64,000 bases of DNA from NCBI GenBank assembly GCA_024803745.1, contig JANJXV010000016.1:42259001-42323000 (forward strand), in the 5' to 3' direction. This document shows positions 34,719 to 46,755 of this stretch, piece by piece. Source of the DNA: Megascapheus bottae (lineage: Eukaryota > Chordata > Mammalia > Rodentia > Geomyidae). Position 1 is the stretch's first letter. Every line of letters begins with the position of its first letter. The position numbers and the translations under genes are program-made. The notes under the pieces are model-generated. The model saw only the letters and a program-made list of their open reading frames with translations, was not told the DNA's origin and did not search any database.

Positions 34719-37700
34719 ATGGCAGGAACTAATAAATATTTCTCAATCCTGACTCTCAATATCAATGTACTTAACTCTCCAATTAAACAGCATGGATTAT
34801 CTAGTTGGATCAAAAAACAAGATCCATCGTTCTGCTGTCTTCAAGAGACACATCTTACCCAAAAAAACAAACAACTTTTGAAAATGAGAGGTTGAAATAA
34901 ACTCTATCAAGCTAACCGGCCCCCATACACAGGCTGGAGTTGCCATCCTCATATCAGATAAAATAGACTTCAAACCAAAATTAGTGAGAAAAGACAAAGA
35001 AGGTTACTACATACTACTAAAGGGATCTTTCCTCCAGGAAGACATAACGATCCTAAATATTTACACACCCAATCCCGGAGCTCCAAACTTCATCAAGCAA
35101 ACTTTACTTACACTGAAACCATACATAGATAGAAACACAGTGATTGTTGGTGACTTTAACACACCACTCTCACCTATGGACAGATCAACAAGGCAAAACT
35201 CAACAGAGAAACCTTAGAACTGAACAACTATATAGACCAACTAGATCTAACAGACATCTGCAGATTATTCCACCCAGCAACAACACAATATATATTTTTC
35301 TCAGCAGCACATGGAACATTTTCCAAAATAGACCACATTTTAGGCCATAAAAGAAACCTGGACAGATTCAGAAACACTGAAAATATTCCTTGCACTCTCT
35401 CAGACCACAAGGGCATCAAATTGGAACTGAACACACAACTCCACCAACGAAAACCCTGTAACTCATGGAGACTGAACAACATATTGTTGAATCACCAATG
35501 GGTCATTGAAGAGATCAGAACAGAAATCCAACAGTTTATGAAATTTAACAAAAAGGAGCACACAAAATACCAGCTCCTTTGGGATACAGCAAAGGCAGTA
35601 TTCAGAGGAAAATTTATACCTCTGAGTGCCTACAATAACAAATTAGAAAAATCGCAAACCAACAATTTAAGGTGTCACCTTAAGCTCCTGGAAAAAGAGC
35701 AACAAACCAACCCTAATCCCAATAGAATGAAGCAAATTATTGAAATCAAAGCAGAATTAAATGATTTGGAATCCAAAAAAAACTATAGAAAGAATCAACA
35801 AAACAAGGAGTTGGTTCTTTGAAAGAATTATAAAAATTGACAAACCATTAGCAAATCTTACCAAAAAAAGAAGGGAGCATGCCAAAATAAACAAAATCAT
35901 AGATGAAAATGGTAATATCATGACAGAAATTACCAAGATCCAGAGTATCATGAGGGAATACTTCTCAAACCTTTATGCCAACAAATTTGAGAATCTAGAT
36001 GAAATGGATGAATTCCTAGCCAATATTAACATACCCACACTGAACCAAGAAGAACTAAGCCAACTCAACAGGCCTATTTCAAGCTCTGAAATCAAAATGG
36101 CAATAAGAGAACTTCCACCTAAGAAAAGCCCAGGGCCAGATGGATTCACAACTGAATACTATAAGGTCTTCAAAGCAGAGCTCACACCAATACTCCTCAA
36201 GCTCTTCAACGAAATTGAAAATGAAGGTTCTTTACCAAACTCATTCTATGAAGCCAGTATATCCCTCATCCCCAAACCAGACAGATTCATCAAGGAAAGA
36301 GAACTATAGACCTATTTCTTTGATGAACATCGATGTAAAACTTCTCAACAAAATACTGGCCAACTGTCTACAACAACTCATCAAAAAAATTATACAATAT
36401 GATTAAACAGGTTTCATCACAGGGAGGCAAAGCTGGTTCAACATACACAAATCAATTAATATAATTCTACACATCAACAGGAGCAGGGAAAATATCACAT
36501 GATTGTCTCAATAGATGCAGAAAAGGCATATGACAAGATCCAACACCCCTTTATGTTAAAACCTCTGGAGAAACTAGGAATCCATGGAACATTTCTCAAT
36601 ATAATAAAGGCTGTGTATGACAAACCCACAGCTAGTATTATACTTAACGGCGAAAAGCTAAAGCCATTCCCTCTAAAATCAGGAACGAGACAAGGATGCC
36701 CACTCTCTCCACTCCTCTTTAACATAGTATTAGAATTCCTAGCCAGTGCAATAAGGCAAGAAGCAAGCATAAAGGGGATCTAAGGAGGGAAAGAGGAAGT
36801 AAAACTATCCCTCTTTGCAGATGACATGATCCTGTATTTAAAGAAACTTATAGACTCTACTCCCAAGCTCCTTGAGCTGAATCAAAACTTTGGAAGGGTA
36901 GCAGGGTATAAAATTAACCCTCAAAAATCAAGTGCCTTTCTCTACGCCAACAGTGAGAGGAATGAGGCAACAATCAGGAAAGCAACTCCTTTTGCAATAG
37001 CCTCAAAGAAAATAAAGTACCTAGGAATTACCTTAACTAAGAATGTAAAGGACCTTTTTGATGAAAACTTTAAAACCCAGAAAAAGGAAATTAAAGCAGA
37101 ACTGAGGAAATGGAAAAACCTCCCATGCCCCTGGATTGGAAGAATCAGTATCGTGAAAATGGCAACCTTGCCAAGGGCTATCTACAAATTCAACGCAATA
37201 CCCATCGATATCCCAATGCCATTCTTTAAAGAAATAGAAGAGGCAATCCAAAATTTCATAAGGAATAATAAAAGACCCTGTATAGCAAAAACACTTCTTA
37301 GCAGAAAGAACAGCGCAGGAGGAATTTCAATACCAAACTTCAGACTCTATTACAGAGCTATAGTGACCAAAATAACTAGGTACTGGCACAAGAACAGGCC
37401 TGAAGACCAATGGAATAGAACTGAAGACCCAGATATTAAACCACAGACCTATGGCCACCTAATCTTTGACAAGGAAGCAAAAAAAATAGAATTGAAGAAA
37501 GATAGCCTCTTCAACAAGTGGTGCTGGCAGAACTGGTTAATTAAGCACATGCAGAAAACTAAAGTTGGATCCTTCTTTGTCATCTTGCACTAGAATTAAC
37601 TCCAAATCGATCAAAGACCTGGACGTAAAAGCCAACATTCTGAAAACTTTACAAGAAGGAATAGGAGATACACTAGACCTCCTTGGCACAGGTCGAAACT

Positions 37701-38554
37701 TTCTTAATAAGGACCAAGAATCAAAACAAATCAGAGAATGTCTGCATAAGTGAAGCTGCATTAAACTGCAGTGCTTTTGTATGGCAAAGGACATAGCTAG
37801 TAAACTAATTAGGAAGACTACAGAATGGGAGAAGATCTTCAACAACCATACAACAGACAAAGGCCTCATATCTAAAATATATCAACAGTTCAAAAATTTG
37901 AATCACTCCAAAACCAATCTCCAAAGAAACAACCATCCCATTAAAAGATGGGCGAAAGACTTAGAGTCTTCTCTAAAGAAGAAACAAAAATGGCCTATAG
38001 ACACATGAAGAAATGCTCAACATCTCTGGTCATAAAAGAAATGCAAATCAAAACAACTTTAAGATTCCATCTCACTCCAGTTAGAATGGCCATGATCAAG
38101 AAATCTAATAACAACAGATGCTGAGGGGATGTAGCCAGGAGGGATCACTGCTGTTGGTGGGAGTGCAAACTCATTCAACCACTATGGAAAGCAGTATGAC
38201 AATTCCTCAAAAGTGAACATAGAGCTCCCCTATGACCCAGCAATTCCACTACTTGGCACTTACCCAATCATCCAGAAACAAAGACATACTAAATCCACCA
38301 GCACAACAGTGTTCATTACAGTACTATTTACTATAGCAAAGATATGGAACCAACCTAGATGTCCCTCAGTTGATGAGTGGATCCACAAGATGTGGTATTT
38401 GTACACAATGGAATTCTATGCTGCTGTCAGAAAGAATGACATCGCCCCATTTTTTAGGAAATGGAAAGACTTAGAAAAAATCATATTAAGTGAAGTAAGC
38501 CAGACTCAAAGGAACTTAGGCTCAATGGTTTCCCTCATTTGTCATAATCAGTAG
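34719..38554 (+). pseudogene. L1 ORF2 (endonuclease / reverse transcriptase), broken
   Basis: ORF2 supplies target nicking and reverse transcription. ATG at 34719. The AP-type endonuclease part shows LQETHL (catalytic E at 34845-34847), VGDFNTPLSPMD near 35147 and LSDHKG near 35398. The reverse transcriptase shows [13 protein letters not shown] (36511 on), [14 protein letters not shown] (36685 on) and the FADD active site at 36814-36825. Open segments fall in all three frames with several stops (for example TAG at 36307, TAA at 36401 and 36781, TGA at 37751), so eight or more lesions separate it from a working protein. It ends at a TAG at 38552-38554. Confidence 0.93.
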
Positions 38555-38962
38555 AAACCTTGGGCTCTCCTAGCAGAGATTTGCAATACAGCAAAACCTT
38601 GATACAAAAGGCCATATAGTAGGACGCTAAATGAAAGATCTCTAGGATATAGAAACATAAGCCATATAATGAATGATTGTTGTTCTTAATGTACTATGTT
38701 ATCTCTCATCTCTTTTGCTGTCCCTTGGTTATCTCATATTGTTACTGTATCTCACTTTGTTACCTGATATATCGGATATACTTGTATTTGCTTATTTGAA
38801 ATTAGATAGGGAACAGGGGAAAACAAGATGAGGGGTGGGGGTGGGAGGGAGGGAAAAGGGGACCAAGACATGTGAAAGGGTATCAATGTATGGGAATTAT
38901 TGCACCATCTATCTGGCAAATATCATGTAACCCTTCTATTAATTACAATAAAAATATATGAA
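38555..38962 (+). other. L1 3' UTR and poly(A) signal
   Basis: Follows the ORF2 stop. Contains GTTGTTCTTAATGTACTATG, a G-rich purine stretch (about 38806-38870), ATCAATGTATGGG and TTACAATAAAAATATATG, then the A-tail running into the target-site duplication. It serves here as the reference for the truncated and inverted L1 copies elsewhere in the window. Confidence 0.88.
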
Positions 38963-38978
38963 AAAAGAGAAATAGGGA

Positions 38979-39734
38979 TAAAATAGACATAATGGAAAGA
39001 GGAAAAAATACAAAGGGTTAAATATCATGATTGATCCAAACCTAGGTGCATGAATACTGATCAGTTGCGTATATCATTATTAAGTAATGATCAGAAGACT
39101 GCGCAGAGCAACAAAAATCTACAGGAGAATATTCTTAACACATAACTGAAAAACATGATATGGAAATGTTGGAAGTAGATTTCATAATCATCATAAAATT
39201 CCAAACTTAAAAGAAAAATGATAGAGCAACTATCCTAAGATTACAAAATCTCCAGAAAAATTTGTTGTAGATTATTATATAAACTGAGTTATTGCAAACC
39301 TGTGCACGAAGTCATGCACTGAGAAGATGATTTTTAAATGTGTAATGTATTTTTAATATAAATTAGAGACTTTTGGAGTATTGGAGGAAATAAATCTATA
39401 ATCATAAGAATAGATGCAATCACTGACCAAAACTAAAAATAATTAATGATTATAGAAACAATTTTGATGTGTTGTTGCAAAAACAGGCCATACAAAAGTG
39501 CTGGCCTTAAATCTATGTGCTGAAATGGAAATTACTCAACTTTCTTCATTAGCATCTTTCTTGGTGATTTCTTTTAGGTGTTCATGTTGGTATAACTTGA
39601 GAATCCACTTCTCAAAATAAAAAATGCAAACAGTATTTCTGTTTCACACCATACCCTAACAATCAAAATGTAAGTAAATATAGTGGTTAGCATGTAACAG
39701 CGAATGCTGATGGTTTTGGTAAGGTCAGATTTCT
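38979..39734. other. Non-coding sequence, nothing recognised
   Basis: AT-rich sequence after the complete L1. No feature recognised. Confidence 0.5.
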
Positions 39735-39860
39735 TAAAACTCAAAGTAAAGGGATGACATTGATCAAGGATATATTGTGCTAATACACTGCTTTGGTAAA
39801 GAGCAACTCATTTGTACAATAGTTACTTCAGAGTAATAAGAAAACAAAAAACTGTAAAGA
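39735..39860 (+). mobile_element. L1-type 3'-end remnant
   Basis: ATGACATTGATCAAGGATAT, ACACTGCTTTGGTAAAGAGC and an A-rich end match the 3' ends at 28575-28900 and 41700-41832. A very short 5'-truncated copy of that family. Confidence 0.55.
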
Positions 39861-40045
39861 CCACAAAATAAAAACTGAAATGAATGAATTGTACCCAATT
39901 AAAATTAGAAAGTCTTAACCTTCAGGAGAAACCATGAAGCAGGGAAGAGATGAATGCACTGCAAGGTTTGGTTCGCATTGAAACCACACACCACACACAC
40001 ACCTCCATACCCACAATACACGTCCTCAGCACAACTCTCAGAGCA

Positions 40046-40264
40046 GCCTATGCGGCATCAGTGGCTCACGCCTGTAAATCCTAGCTTCTCAGGAGGCTGA
40101 GATCTGAGGATCGCAGGTCAACGTCAGCCCGGGAATCGGAAGTCCATGAGACTCAATCTCCAAATAACCACCCGAACACAGGAAGTGGCGCTGTGGCTCA
40201 AGCAGTAGCCTTGAGTTAAGAGCTCAGAGACAGCTCCCAGGCCCAGAGTTCAAGCCCTGCAACT

Positions 40265-40266
<2 letters not shown>
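40046..40266 (+). mobile_element. Dimeric B1/ID-like SINE with a (CA)n tail
   Basis: Forward copy: B1 part (GTGGCTCACGCCTGTAAATC, GGAGGCTGAGATCTGAGGAT), linker (CTCAATCTCCAAATAACCAC), right half (GTGGCGCTGTGGCTCAAG to GAGTTCAAGCCC). The A-rich tail is replaced by a (CA)n array. The right half lacks a few bases after GGCTCAAGCAGTAG. Confidence 0.9.

Positions 40267-40322
<56 letters not shown>
40264..40322. repeat. (CA)n microsatellite, about 29 units
   Basis: Nearly pure CA run directly at the 3' end of the preceding SINE, so it likely arose in the SINE tail. Confidence 0.97.
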
Positions 40323-40326
<4 letters not shown>

Positions 40327-40967
40327 CCTAACCCCTGAGCAGAAACGCCACCCAGAGCAAGTCCAAGTCCGTAGGAAATGTAATAGAAACCATATTATCT
40401 TCTTAACAAAACCATCTCTGATCTTCTTCAGCAGCCAGGAGAGCAGAAGCCCTTGAGAAAATTCTCTGCAGAAACAGATAGGACAAGGTGAACAAATCAT
40501 TTTGGTGGAATGTCTAGCAACCATTGTCTCCATACCCAGGGAAAATCCTCGGTGAATTTGTACATTATATTAAGGAAATTCAAGGGCCAAGTGCTCAGGT
40601 GCCTCGTGGTTTCTCTTAAAGGACTGATGGGGTACAGGCAAAGACTAACCTAAGAAGGATTTTGAACCAGGACTGACATGGCTCAGATTGCTGTGGAAGA
40701 GGCCTCTCTGTAGTTCTGCTCAGAGAGGCCTGAAAGAGTCTTAGGACTGAGAAAGATCTCTTTGGTAATGCAGAATGAAAGGTACCCAGTCCAGGGACTC
40801 CAGCATCACAATTCTGAAGATTCTTATATTACCTTTCTTTCAAAGGACAGATTATTCAAAAGACAAGAAGCCAAGGTTTGTGGTTTTGCATCAGAAAGGG
40901 TTATTGAAGAACGTGTTCTACATTAAATCTACACAATCTAAAATGTTTGTGTCTATACACTCATGAA
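40323..40967. other. Non-coding sequence, nothing recognised
   Basis: Unassigned sequence between a SINE and an L1 fragment. Confidence 0.5.
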
Positions 40968-41082
40968 CTAAGACACAGTAACCCACCAGCATATCTATAT
41001 TCATTGCAGCACTATTCCATTATATCCAAGGTATGAATTCAGTCCACCTGTCCTTCAACCGATCGATGGATTAAAAAAAATA

Positions 41083-41095
41083 TATATATGTATAT

Positions 41096-41153
<58 letters not shown>
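41083..41153. repeat. (AT)n/(TG)n microsatellite inside L1
   Basis: An AT-rich stretch is followed by about 26 TG units, at the L1 position where other copies have GTGGTATATATACAC-like sequence. Confidence 0.95.
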
Positions 41154-41234
41154 CCAGTGATACTGTACCATTCATAAAGGAATGGAAAGACTTGGAAGAA
41201 TTACATTAAATGTCAGGCCCACAAAGACAAAGGA

Positions 41235-41444
41235 TGTTTTTTTTGTTTGTTTTTTGGTTTTTTTCCCCTGGGCTTGAGCTCAGGGCCTGAGCACTGTCCT
41301 TGGATTTTTCTCAAGGCTAGAGCTCTACCACTTGAGCCTCAGCACCACTTCTGGCTTTTCCTAAGTATGTGGTACCAAGGAATCGAACCCGGGTCTTCGT
41401 GCATGCTAGGCAAGCACTCTACCACTAGGCCACACTCTCGGCCC
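41235..41444 (-). mobile_element. Dimeric ID-type SINE nested in an L1 fragment
   Basis: Antisense, well preserved: T-rich tail, right half (GAGCTCAGGGCCTGAGCACT, CTACCACTTGAGCCTCAGCA), ID left half with the B box (GAATCGAACCC reversed) and A box (CTACCACTAGGCCACAC reversed). Young-looking; it interrupts the L1 fragment at 40968-41832. Confidence 0.93.
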
Positions 41445-41832
41445 TGTATTTTTATCTTTAATGTGGAAGACCGATCTAGCTTATAAACTCACAAGTAAGT
41501 AAGCTGGGTGAGTAGATTTAAGGGAGACCTTAAATAGTATAATTTTTAGAAAGCCAAAGTCAATGTTCAGCCAAATAACACACCAGAAGCAGGTACTCAA
41601 AAGGGGTAGGGCCAAGAGTTAGCTCAAAAAGACAAATGAAGAGAAGAGGGGGGAAATGCAGTCAAGAATCTAACGTATAGCCTACAAAAGGAAGAAAAGT
41701 GAGGGAAGAAATGGGAAGGGCAAGGATGGGTGAATATGTTGATCAAGACGTGCTTTATTCATAACCCGCTTTGTTAAATGGCAGCTCCTGAAATACAACT
41801 ACTTAAAGATCATAACAATAAAAATAGAAAAA

Positions 41833-42279
41833 AGGAATTTATTTAGAAGTTATGCTTACTACAGCTATGAGGTTCTCCTATAATATGGAGCAGTACAATT
41901 TGTAACAACTGAAATCAGTATTTTAACCTGAAAAAACAAAATAGGCCCTTGACACATGGATATTGAATTTAATGCATTTGATTTATAGAAAATAAAAGGA
42001 GAACAAATAATTCTTACTGTTCAGTTTTAGGAAAAGTCCAGCAATAAACGTATGTATATGTAAATGGAAGCATTTTTAACATTTCGTTATAATGAACCCC
42101 ACTTTAGAGCAATTAAACAGGAAAATTCACAGATTGGAAATCTGTCAACCTGGAGAGTAAAATAAATCCCAGAATAGCTATGCCTATCTTCTCTTTTGCC
42201 ATCTTCTCTTAACCAGACAATGAAAGTTTCCACTCCGCAGTTTGAAAAAACTCCCCCACCATACAGCAATGCTCTCTAC
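41833..42279. other. Non-coding sequence, nothing recognised
   Basis: AT-rich, unassigned. Confidence 0.5.
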
Positions 42280-42715
42280 AAACCTCCAGAGTCCTGGTCC
42301 AGCTTGGTGAATAGGTGGCAGGGCATGTTGGTTACTGTTATAGAGGGTCTTGACCAGGCCACTGGGAACATCGGAAGTTCTGGGCTGTCATCTGGATGGG
42401 GTCCACACTGGAATCCGTGGACTCTGTACAGATGACTACCCTTCCTGACCTGGGTGGAGGCCCAAAAAGAGGAATGGCTGGGCTGACAGGTGGCGCTTGT
42501 CCCACTGCTAAGGTGGGGCAGAAGTCCTCTGCCTTTATATCCAAAGGCACTTTGGGGACTGGCTCTCCTAGCCATCCGACTTGTGGCTTGCCTGCAGACC
42601 TTGGGGCCTCTGAGCCTCAGCAAGTGGGCAGTACAATTTTATGAGTCAATTCCTTGTGATGAATTTTCTTGTAGATGAATGGATAATCTCCTTCATAGAA
42701 TCCTGACTGACACAG
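42280..42715 (-). mobile_element. Probable ancient L1M-type 3' UTR fragment
   Basis: On the minus strand it runs TGTGTCAGTCAGGATTCTAT, GAAGGAGATTATCCATTC, AAGGAATTGACTCATAAAAT, CCCCAAGGTCTGCAGGCAAG, then to TGGTCAAGACCCTCTATAAC and AGTAACCAACATG. This order resembles the 3' UTR of ancient eutherian L1M elements (GGAATTGGCTCA.., AAGATCTGCAG.., TCAAGTTGACACATAAAATTAACC). Heavily diverged, so identification is from pattern memory. It explains the overlapping open frames here. Confidence 0.5.
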
Positions 42716-45572
42716 ATGGCACATGGCTTTGGGATCCACTGCGTAATTATTCTACACATCTGCTGCCTCTGAAACAGCTGGATGTCCCTTCAGCTTCCTG
42801 ACAGGAGTGGGATCCATTTCCTCTAGCTGGCATATTAATTCCTGCTCTTTGCTCACCTCCCGCCTTATGTCCCCTGCAGCTGGGACCCTGGCATGATTGC
42901 CTATTTACCCTGAATGCCCACATCTCTCTAGGAATAGATAAAGGTATGGGAATTATGGTCAGACGATTCATCTAATATTTACCAAGCTGATACTACAAGA
43001 TCTGCAACATGCTAGAAAGTTTAACACTGAGAGTCTCAATAACTCAAAATATTAGACCTGCTATATAAACTGCTACCATTTCCATTTTTTTAAATGAAAG
43101 AAAGACTTTGAGTGACTGGGAAATTATATCAACGTTACACACACAAATGAAGCAAAGCTGGAGTCTGATTGCTGGTAATCTCATATATACAAGTAAATGC
43201 TATGCTTCTAGTTCTGTACAGCTTAACAGAAAGGAATAAGATAGTAGATAAGGTAACAAGCAAATATGAGAAATATCCCTTGCTGTTCAGGTGGGTTACA
43301 CACTGACCTTCCTTCCTATTCATTTCTTGGTAGTTTTCAAAATTATGCACATGAGCTTGGGGAGGCACAACAGGCTACCAGGGGAGGGGCCTCAAAGGTC
43401 ATGCTGAGGGAGAGGATTTCCTTCAGTACCCTGAGACTAAACCAGGTCAGAGAAGGCTTCAAAAGCAATGAGAAACAAAGGTCTTGCATCCATATTTGGT
43501 TTCCTCCTAGCCAGAGGGGAATTCCTGTGTGACCCACTGAGAGAAAGTGGAGGACAGCTTTGTCAAGGCGGCTTGTGTCTGTCAACCAGCTGCTCAGGAG
43601 AAAATGTGCTAGAGGCTCTTGGCTTGAACTTAGCTAGGGGAAGTGAGTTAGATGAGACTGCAATGAAAAAGCCAAGCGTGGTGTTTCATACCTGTCACCC
43701 CAACCATATGGGATATATAAACAAGAGAATGAGGATCCTCGGCTGGGCCCCGGGCCAAACATTAGACTCTCTATTTGAAAAATAATGGAAATGCAGAGAT
43801 TGGAAGCATTCAGATGATAGAGTTTCTTCCTAGCAAGTGTATTATCTAGGCGCTTTGACAGGGCTCTAGTCTCAAAACCTAGAGGGCAAACAAGGTAGAT
43901 CTGACAATGATGTGGGCAGGTAGACAGGGGGCCAGACAACCTGACTCCCAGAGGTTCAGACCCTGGGAGAATGGACACGGGGCATCACCAGGCTGGAGGT
44001 CAGATGACAAGGGCACAGAGAAGGCACAGGGTGCAGGTCTGGAGCACATGGCAAGGAGAGTCTCTAATTGGCACAGTGGCAACAGGAGCCAAGTGGGAGA
44101 GGGAACTCAAAGGAAAGCTCACTGAATCTTAACTCTCCCTCCTGAAAACAGACAATTCAGTAGGTAAGATTAAGTTTTCTATTGCCAAGCAAAAACATGA
44201 GCTTCAGAGGCCGTAAAATTATGTTAGACAGCTGAAAGAATGACATTTTTCTGTTCCAGAGTTCTGTGTCTCTTGTTCCTGTAAAATGTAACAGGGCTGC
44301 ACTGCTTTTTATCATAACAACAAGGATTGTCATAGGAATAAAAGCTGAAGACACAGCTTCCATGGGCATGGCTTTGTATGCTTGTTGATATAAATTATTA
44401 CATTTGTATACACAATCATATTCCTATAAGGACAAGAATGTAAGAGTGGTGGTAATAAATCCTCCATCCCCCTCCACAAGAAAGATAAACAGAAAGGAGC
44501 AAGGGACCATTAATATGGCAAATATAATATTGTATTTACTACCTCTATACTGAGCATCACAAAAACATGAATATTTACCAAGCAGTTATCAGTGACTCAA
44601 AGAGTGGGATTTCAAGGAGCAGTGGGAGATTTAAGTATTTTAAATATTAAATATTTTTCTGTATGTTCAAACTCCTCAAAAGTGTGCACACAGAAAGCCT
44701 GTTCTGATGGACCTGCTGTAGTCCCGCCATTACTGCTTAATCAGTCTTCACTGGACGCTTTCCAATATTGCATAGTTCCAAATCTCAGAGCATTATTATT
44801 CCAAGAATCAAAGAGGGCGTGAGATCATCTGAAATGACACAGTAGAAGAGGAAGACCTTTGTTCAGAGCTGACTGCTGACATGGAGGAAGGACAGGGAGG
44901 GAGTGGAGGCCTTAGAGATGAATGTTGCTTGCAGAAAGAGGGGACAGAGCATCCCAAGACTTGCAGGAGGAGGCGTGCCCATCAGAGGGAGCAGGAGGTT
45001 TAAACATCCAGAGGTCGTCCCAAGGAACTCCATCTGGAGAAGGTGTGTGAACAGGAGTCCAGGCCAGAGAGGGTTGAGGGGCAGAGAGGATCATGGGAGC
45101 AGGGGTGCACAAATTCAGCCCTCCAGCTCGGCCTCTGAAACTCATGCAGCAAACATGGTGGCCAGTTAAAACCAGATTTCGTAACAACTCAGGGAGTGAA
45201 GGGCTTGTACCCTGATGAAAAGTATGGAATTAAAATGGAACTGTCATTAACTAGCATGATTTCAACCTATCTGTACCTTCCCTTTCCTGCTTTTTTACTA
45301 CCATTCAAGCTGAGTGTCTGCAAGTGGTATGTCCCCACCAAAAGCAAGGAGGGTGATTATCTTGCCTATAGAGAAGACAAGTTCACCAATTTCCAGTGGA
45401 TACCATTAGAGATGATGGAGGGAAACACATATGTATATATACATACATATACATATGTATTTAGCTATATTAAATAGACACTATCAAATATTACAAATAT
45501 TAAAATAGATTTAATAAGTGCTAGATGGTATAGGAGAATTTTTCTCTTAGAAACAAGGGTTTGACTTGTACA
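42716..45572. other. Non-coding sequence, mostly unassigned
   Basis: About 2.9 kb. A possible old B1 lies at 43666-43790. GC-richer parts (43330-44130, 44870-45130) give overlapping short open frames without family resemblance or splice-site support. Confidence 0.45.
43666..43790 (+). mobile_element. Possible old B1-type SINE
   Basis: GCCAAGCGTGGTGTTTCATA, CCTGTCACCCCAACCATATG and ACAAGAGAATGAGGATCCTC follow the order of a B1 left end and body. No right half and no target-site duplication. Confidence 0.45.

Positions 45573-45618
<46 letters not shown>
45573..45618. repeat. (GT)n microsatellite
   Basis: About 21 near-perfect GT units. Confidence 0.96.
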
Positions 45619-46305
45619 ATGTTGTCCTATTTTACTTTAAAATAATGTTTACTCACCCTAAACTCCCAATGAATGAGATGTACATCCTGAGAAGAGAGTT
45701 GTTAGATTATTTGAATCTCAGTAAATTTGGTTCCCAGAATTCCTCCTATGTAGTGAGTTTTTGTGGGCCTACACTGTAGCAGTATGACCTCAAATTGAAT
45801 TTGTAGTGATCTGGCTCTGTCTGTGTGGTAGACATGAGCTCCAAGGCTCTTACTGAGAAACACACAATGTTCTGGGAAGGTCTTATTCACTGCTGGGGAC
45901 CTTGTCAAATAACAACAGCTCATGAAATTTGTTTTAGGAAACAGACTCCATTCACCATGCAAACAATCTGGGGTTAAATTGGAAATTTTAACACAGTGGA
46001 ATAAGAAGAATCAAATGTTCTTGGGAAAGCTCCAGTAAATAAAGCTGCCTCTAGCTATGGACTCTCAAGTCAATCTAGACATGGAAACTGATGATAGATG
46101 ACAGGAGATTCACAACTGCTGCAAGTGAGAATGTGCTGAGGGAAAAGGAGAAAGGCAAACCCAGGCCTGGGCAGACAAGCTTGTCACTGTGGAGAGGGGA
46201 AGAAGGCAGCTCAGGCCCAGGGAAGCCAGTTCAAAGCCTCTCCTAGAAATTGCTACCTTTCCTACAGGGGATTCTGAATCAAACTTTAACAAATGACTCA
46301 ACAGT
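45619..46305. other. Non-coding sequence, nothing recognised
   Basis: Unassigned. Confidence 0.5.
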
Positions 46306-46530
46306 AACCTTTTTTATTTTTGTTTTCTGTCTAGTCCTGGGGATTGAACTCAGAGCCTGAGCACTATCTTTGGGCTTTTTCCTCAAGGCTAGCACTCTAC
46401 CACTTGAGCCACAGCACCACTTCTGTCTTTTCTATGTATGTGGTACCAAGGAATCGAACCTGGGTCTACATGCATGCTAGGCGAGCACTCTACTACTAGG
46501 CCAAACTTCTGGCCCCACCTTTAATATTTT
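46306..46530 (-). mobile_element. Dimeric ID-type SINE
   Basis: Antisense: T-rich tail, right half (GGGGATTGAACTCAGAGCCT, CTCTACCACTTGAGCCACAG), ID left half (GGTACCAAGGAATCGAACCT, GCATGCTAGGCGAGCACTCT). Flanks AACCTTTTTTATTTT and CACCTTTAATATTTT form a plausible diverged target-site duplication. Confidence 0.92.
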
Positions 46531-46697
46531 AAAGACTGAATATTAAGTTTTCAGATTCCTAAAATTGTGTTCCCATGTTGTTCTGTATTTAACTATATGC
46601 AAAGTAAATGAATTATTTGAAAATAAGAACTTATGTTAATATAAATGATTAGGAGTGATGAGAAGGTATAATCATATTTACATGGCGATGAGAATGC

Positions 46698-46718
46698 GCA
46701 TGCACACAGACACAGACA

Positions 46719-46754
<36 letters not shown>
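46698..46754. repeat. (CA)n microsatellite
   Basis: CACAGACACAGACAGA start followed by about 16 CA units. Confidence 0.95.

Positions 46755-46755
<1 letters not shown>

Larger units (their letters stand above)
31660..38978 (+). mobile_element. Complete L1 retrotransposon, about 7.3 kb
   Basis: The insert 31676-38962 is flanked by a perfect 16-base target-site duplication, AAAAGAGAAATAGGGA at 31660-31675 and 38963-38978. From 5' to 3' it has a GC-rich then T-rich 5' UTR (31676-33477), ORF1 (33478-34670), a 48-base spacer, ORF2 (34719-38554), a purine-rich 3' UTR and an A-rich tail with AATAAA. A 5' start with GGCGGAAGATGGCGG indicates the natural L1 start rather than a truncation. Both ORFs are broken, so it is not autonomous now. 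It is antisense to NETO1. Confidence 0.95.
40968..41832 (+). mobile_element. Old L1 3' fragment with nested SINE and (TG)n
   Basis: Forward L1 end of ORF2 and 3' UTR: TTCATTGCAGCACTATTCCA, TGATACTGTACCATTCATAA, GGAATGGAAAGACTTGGAAG, then a purine-rich 3' UTR to TTGATCAAGACGTGCTTTAT and ACAATAAAAATAG. Same family as 27975-28900. It carries a (TG)n array at 41083-41153 and a SINE at 41235-41444. Confidence 0.78.

Noticed and set aside
42190..42680. Cluster of overlapping open frames that looked like a possible exon or pseudogene
   Set aside because: Better explained as a diverged L1M-type 3' UTR on the minus strand.
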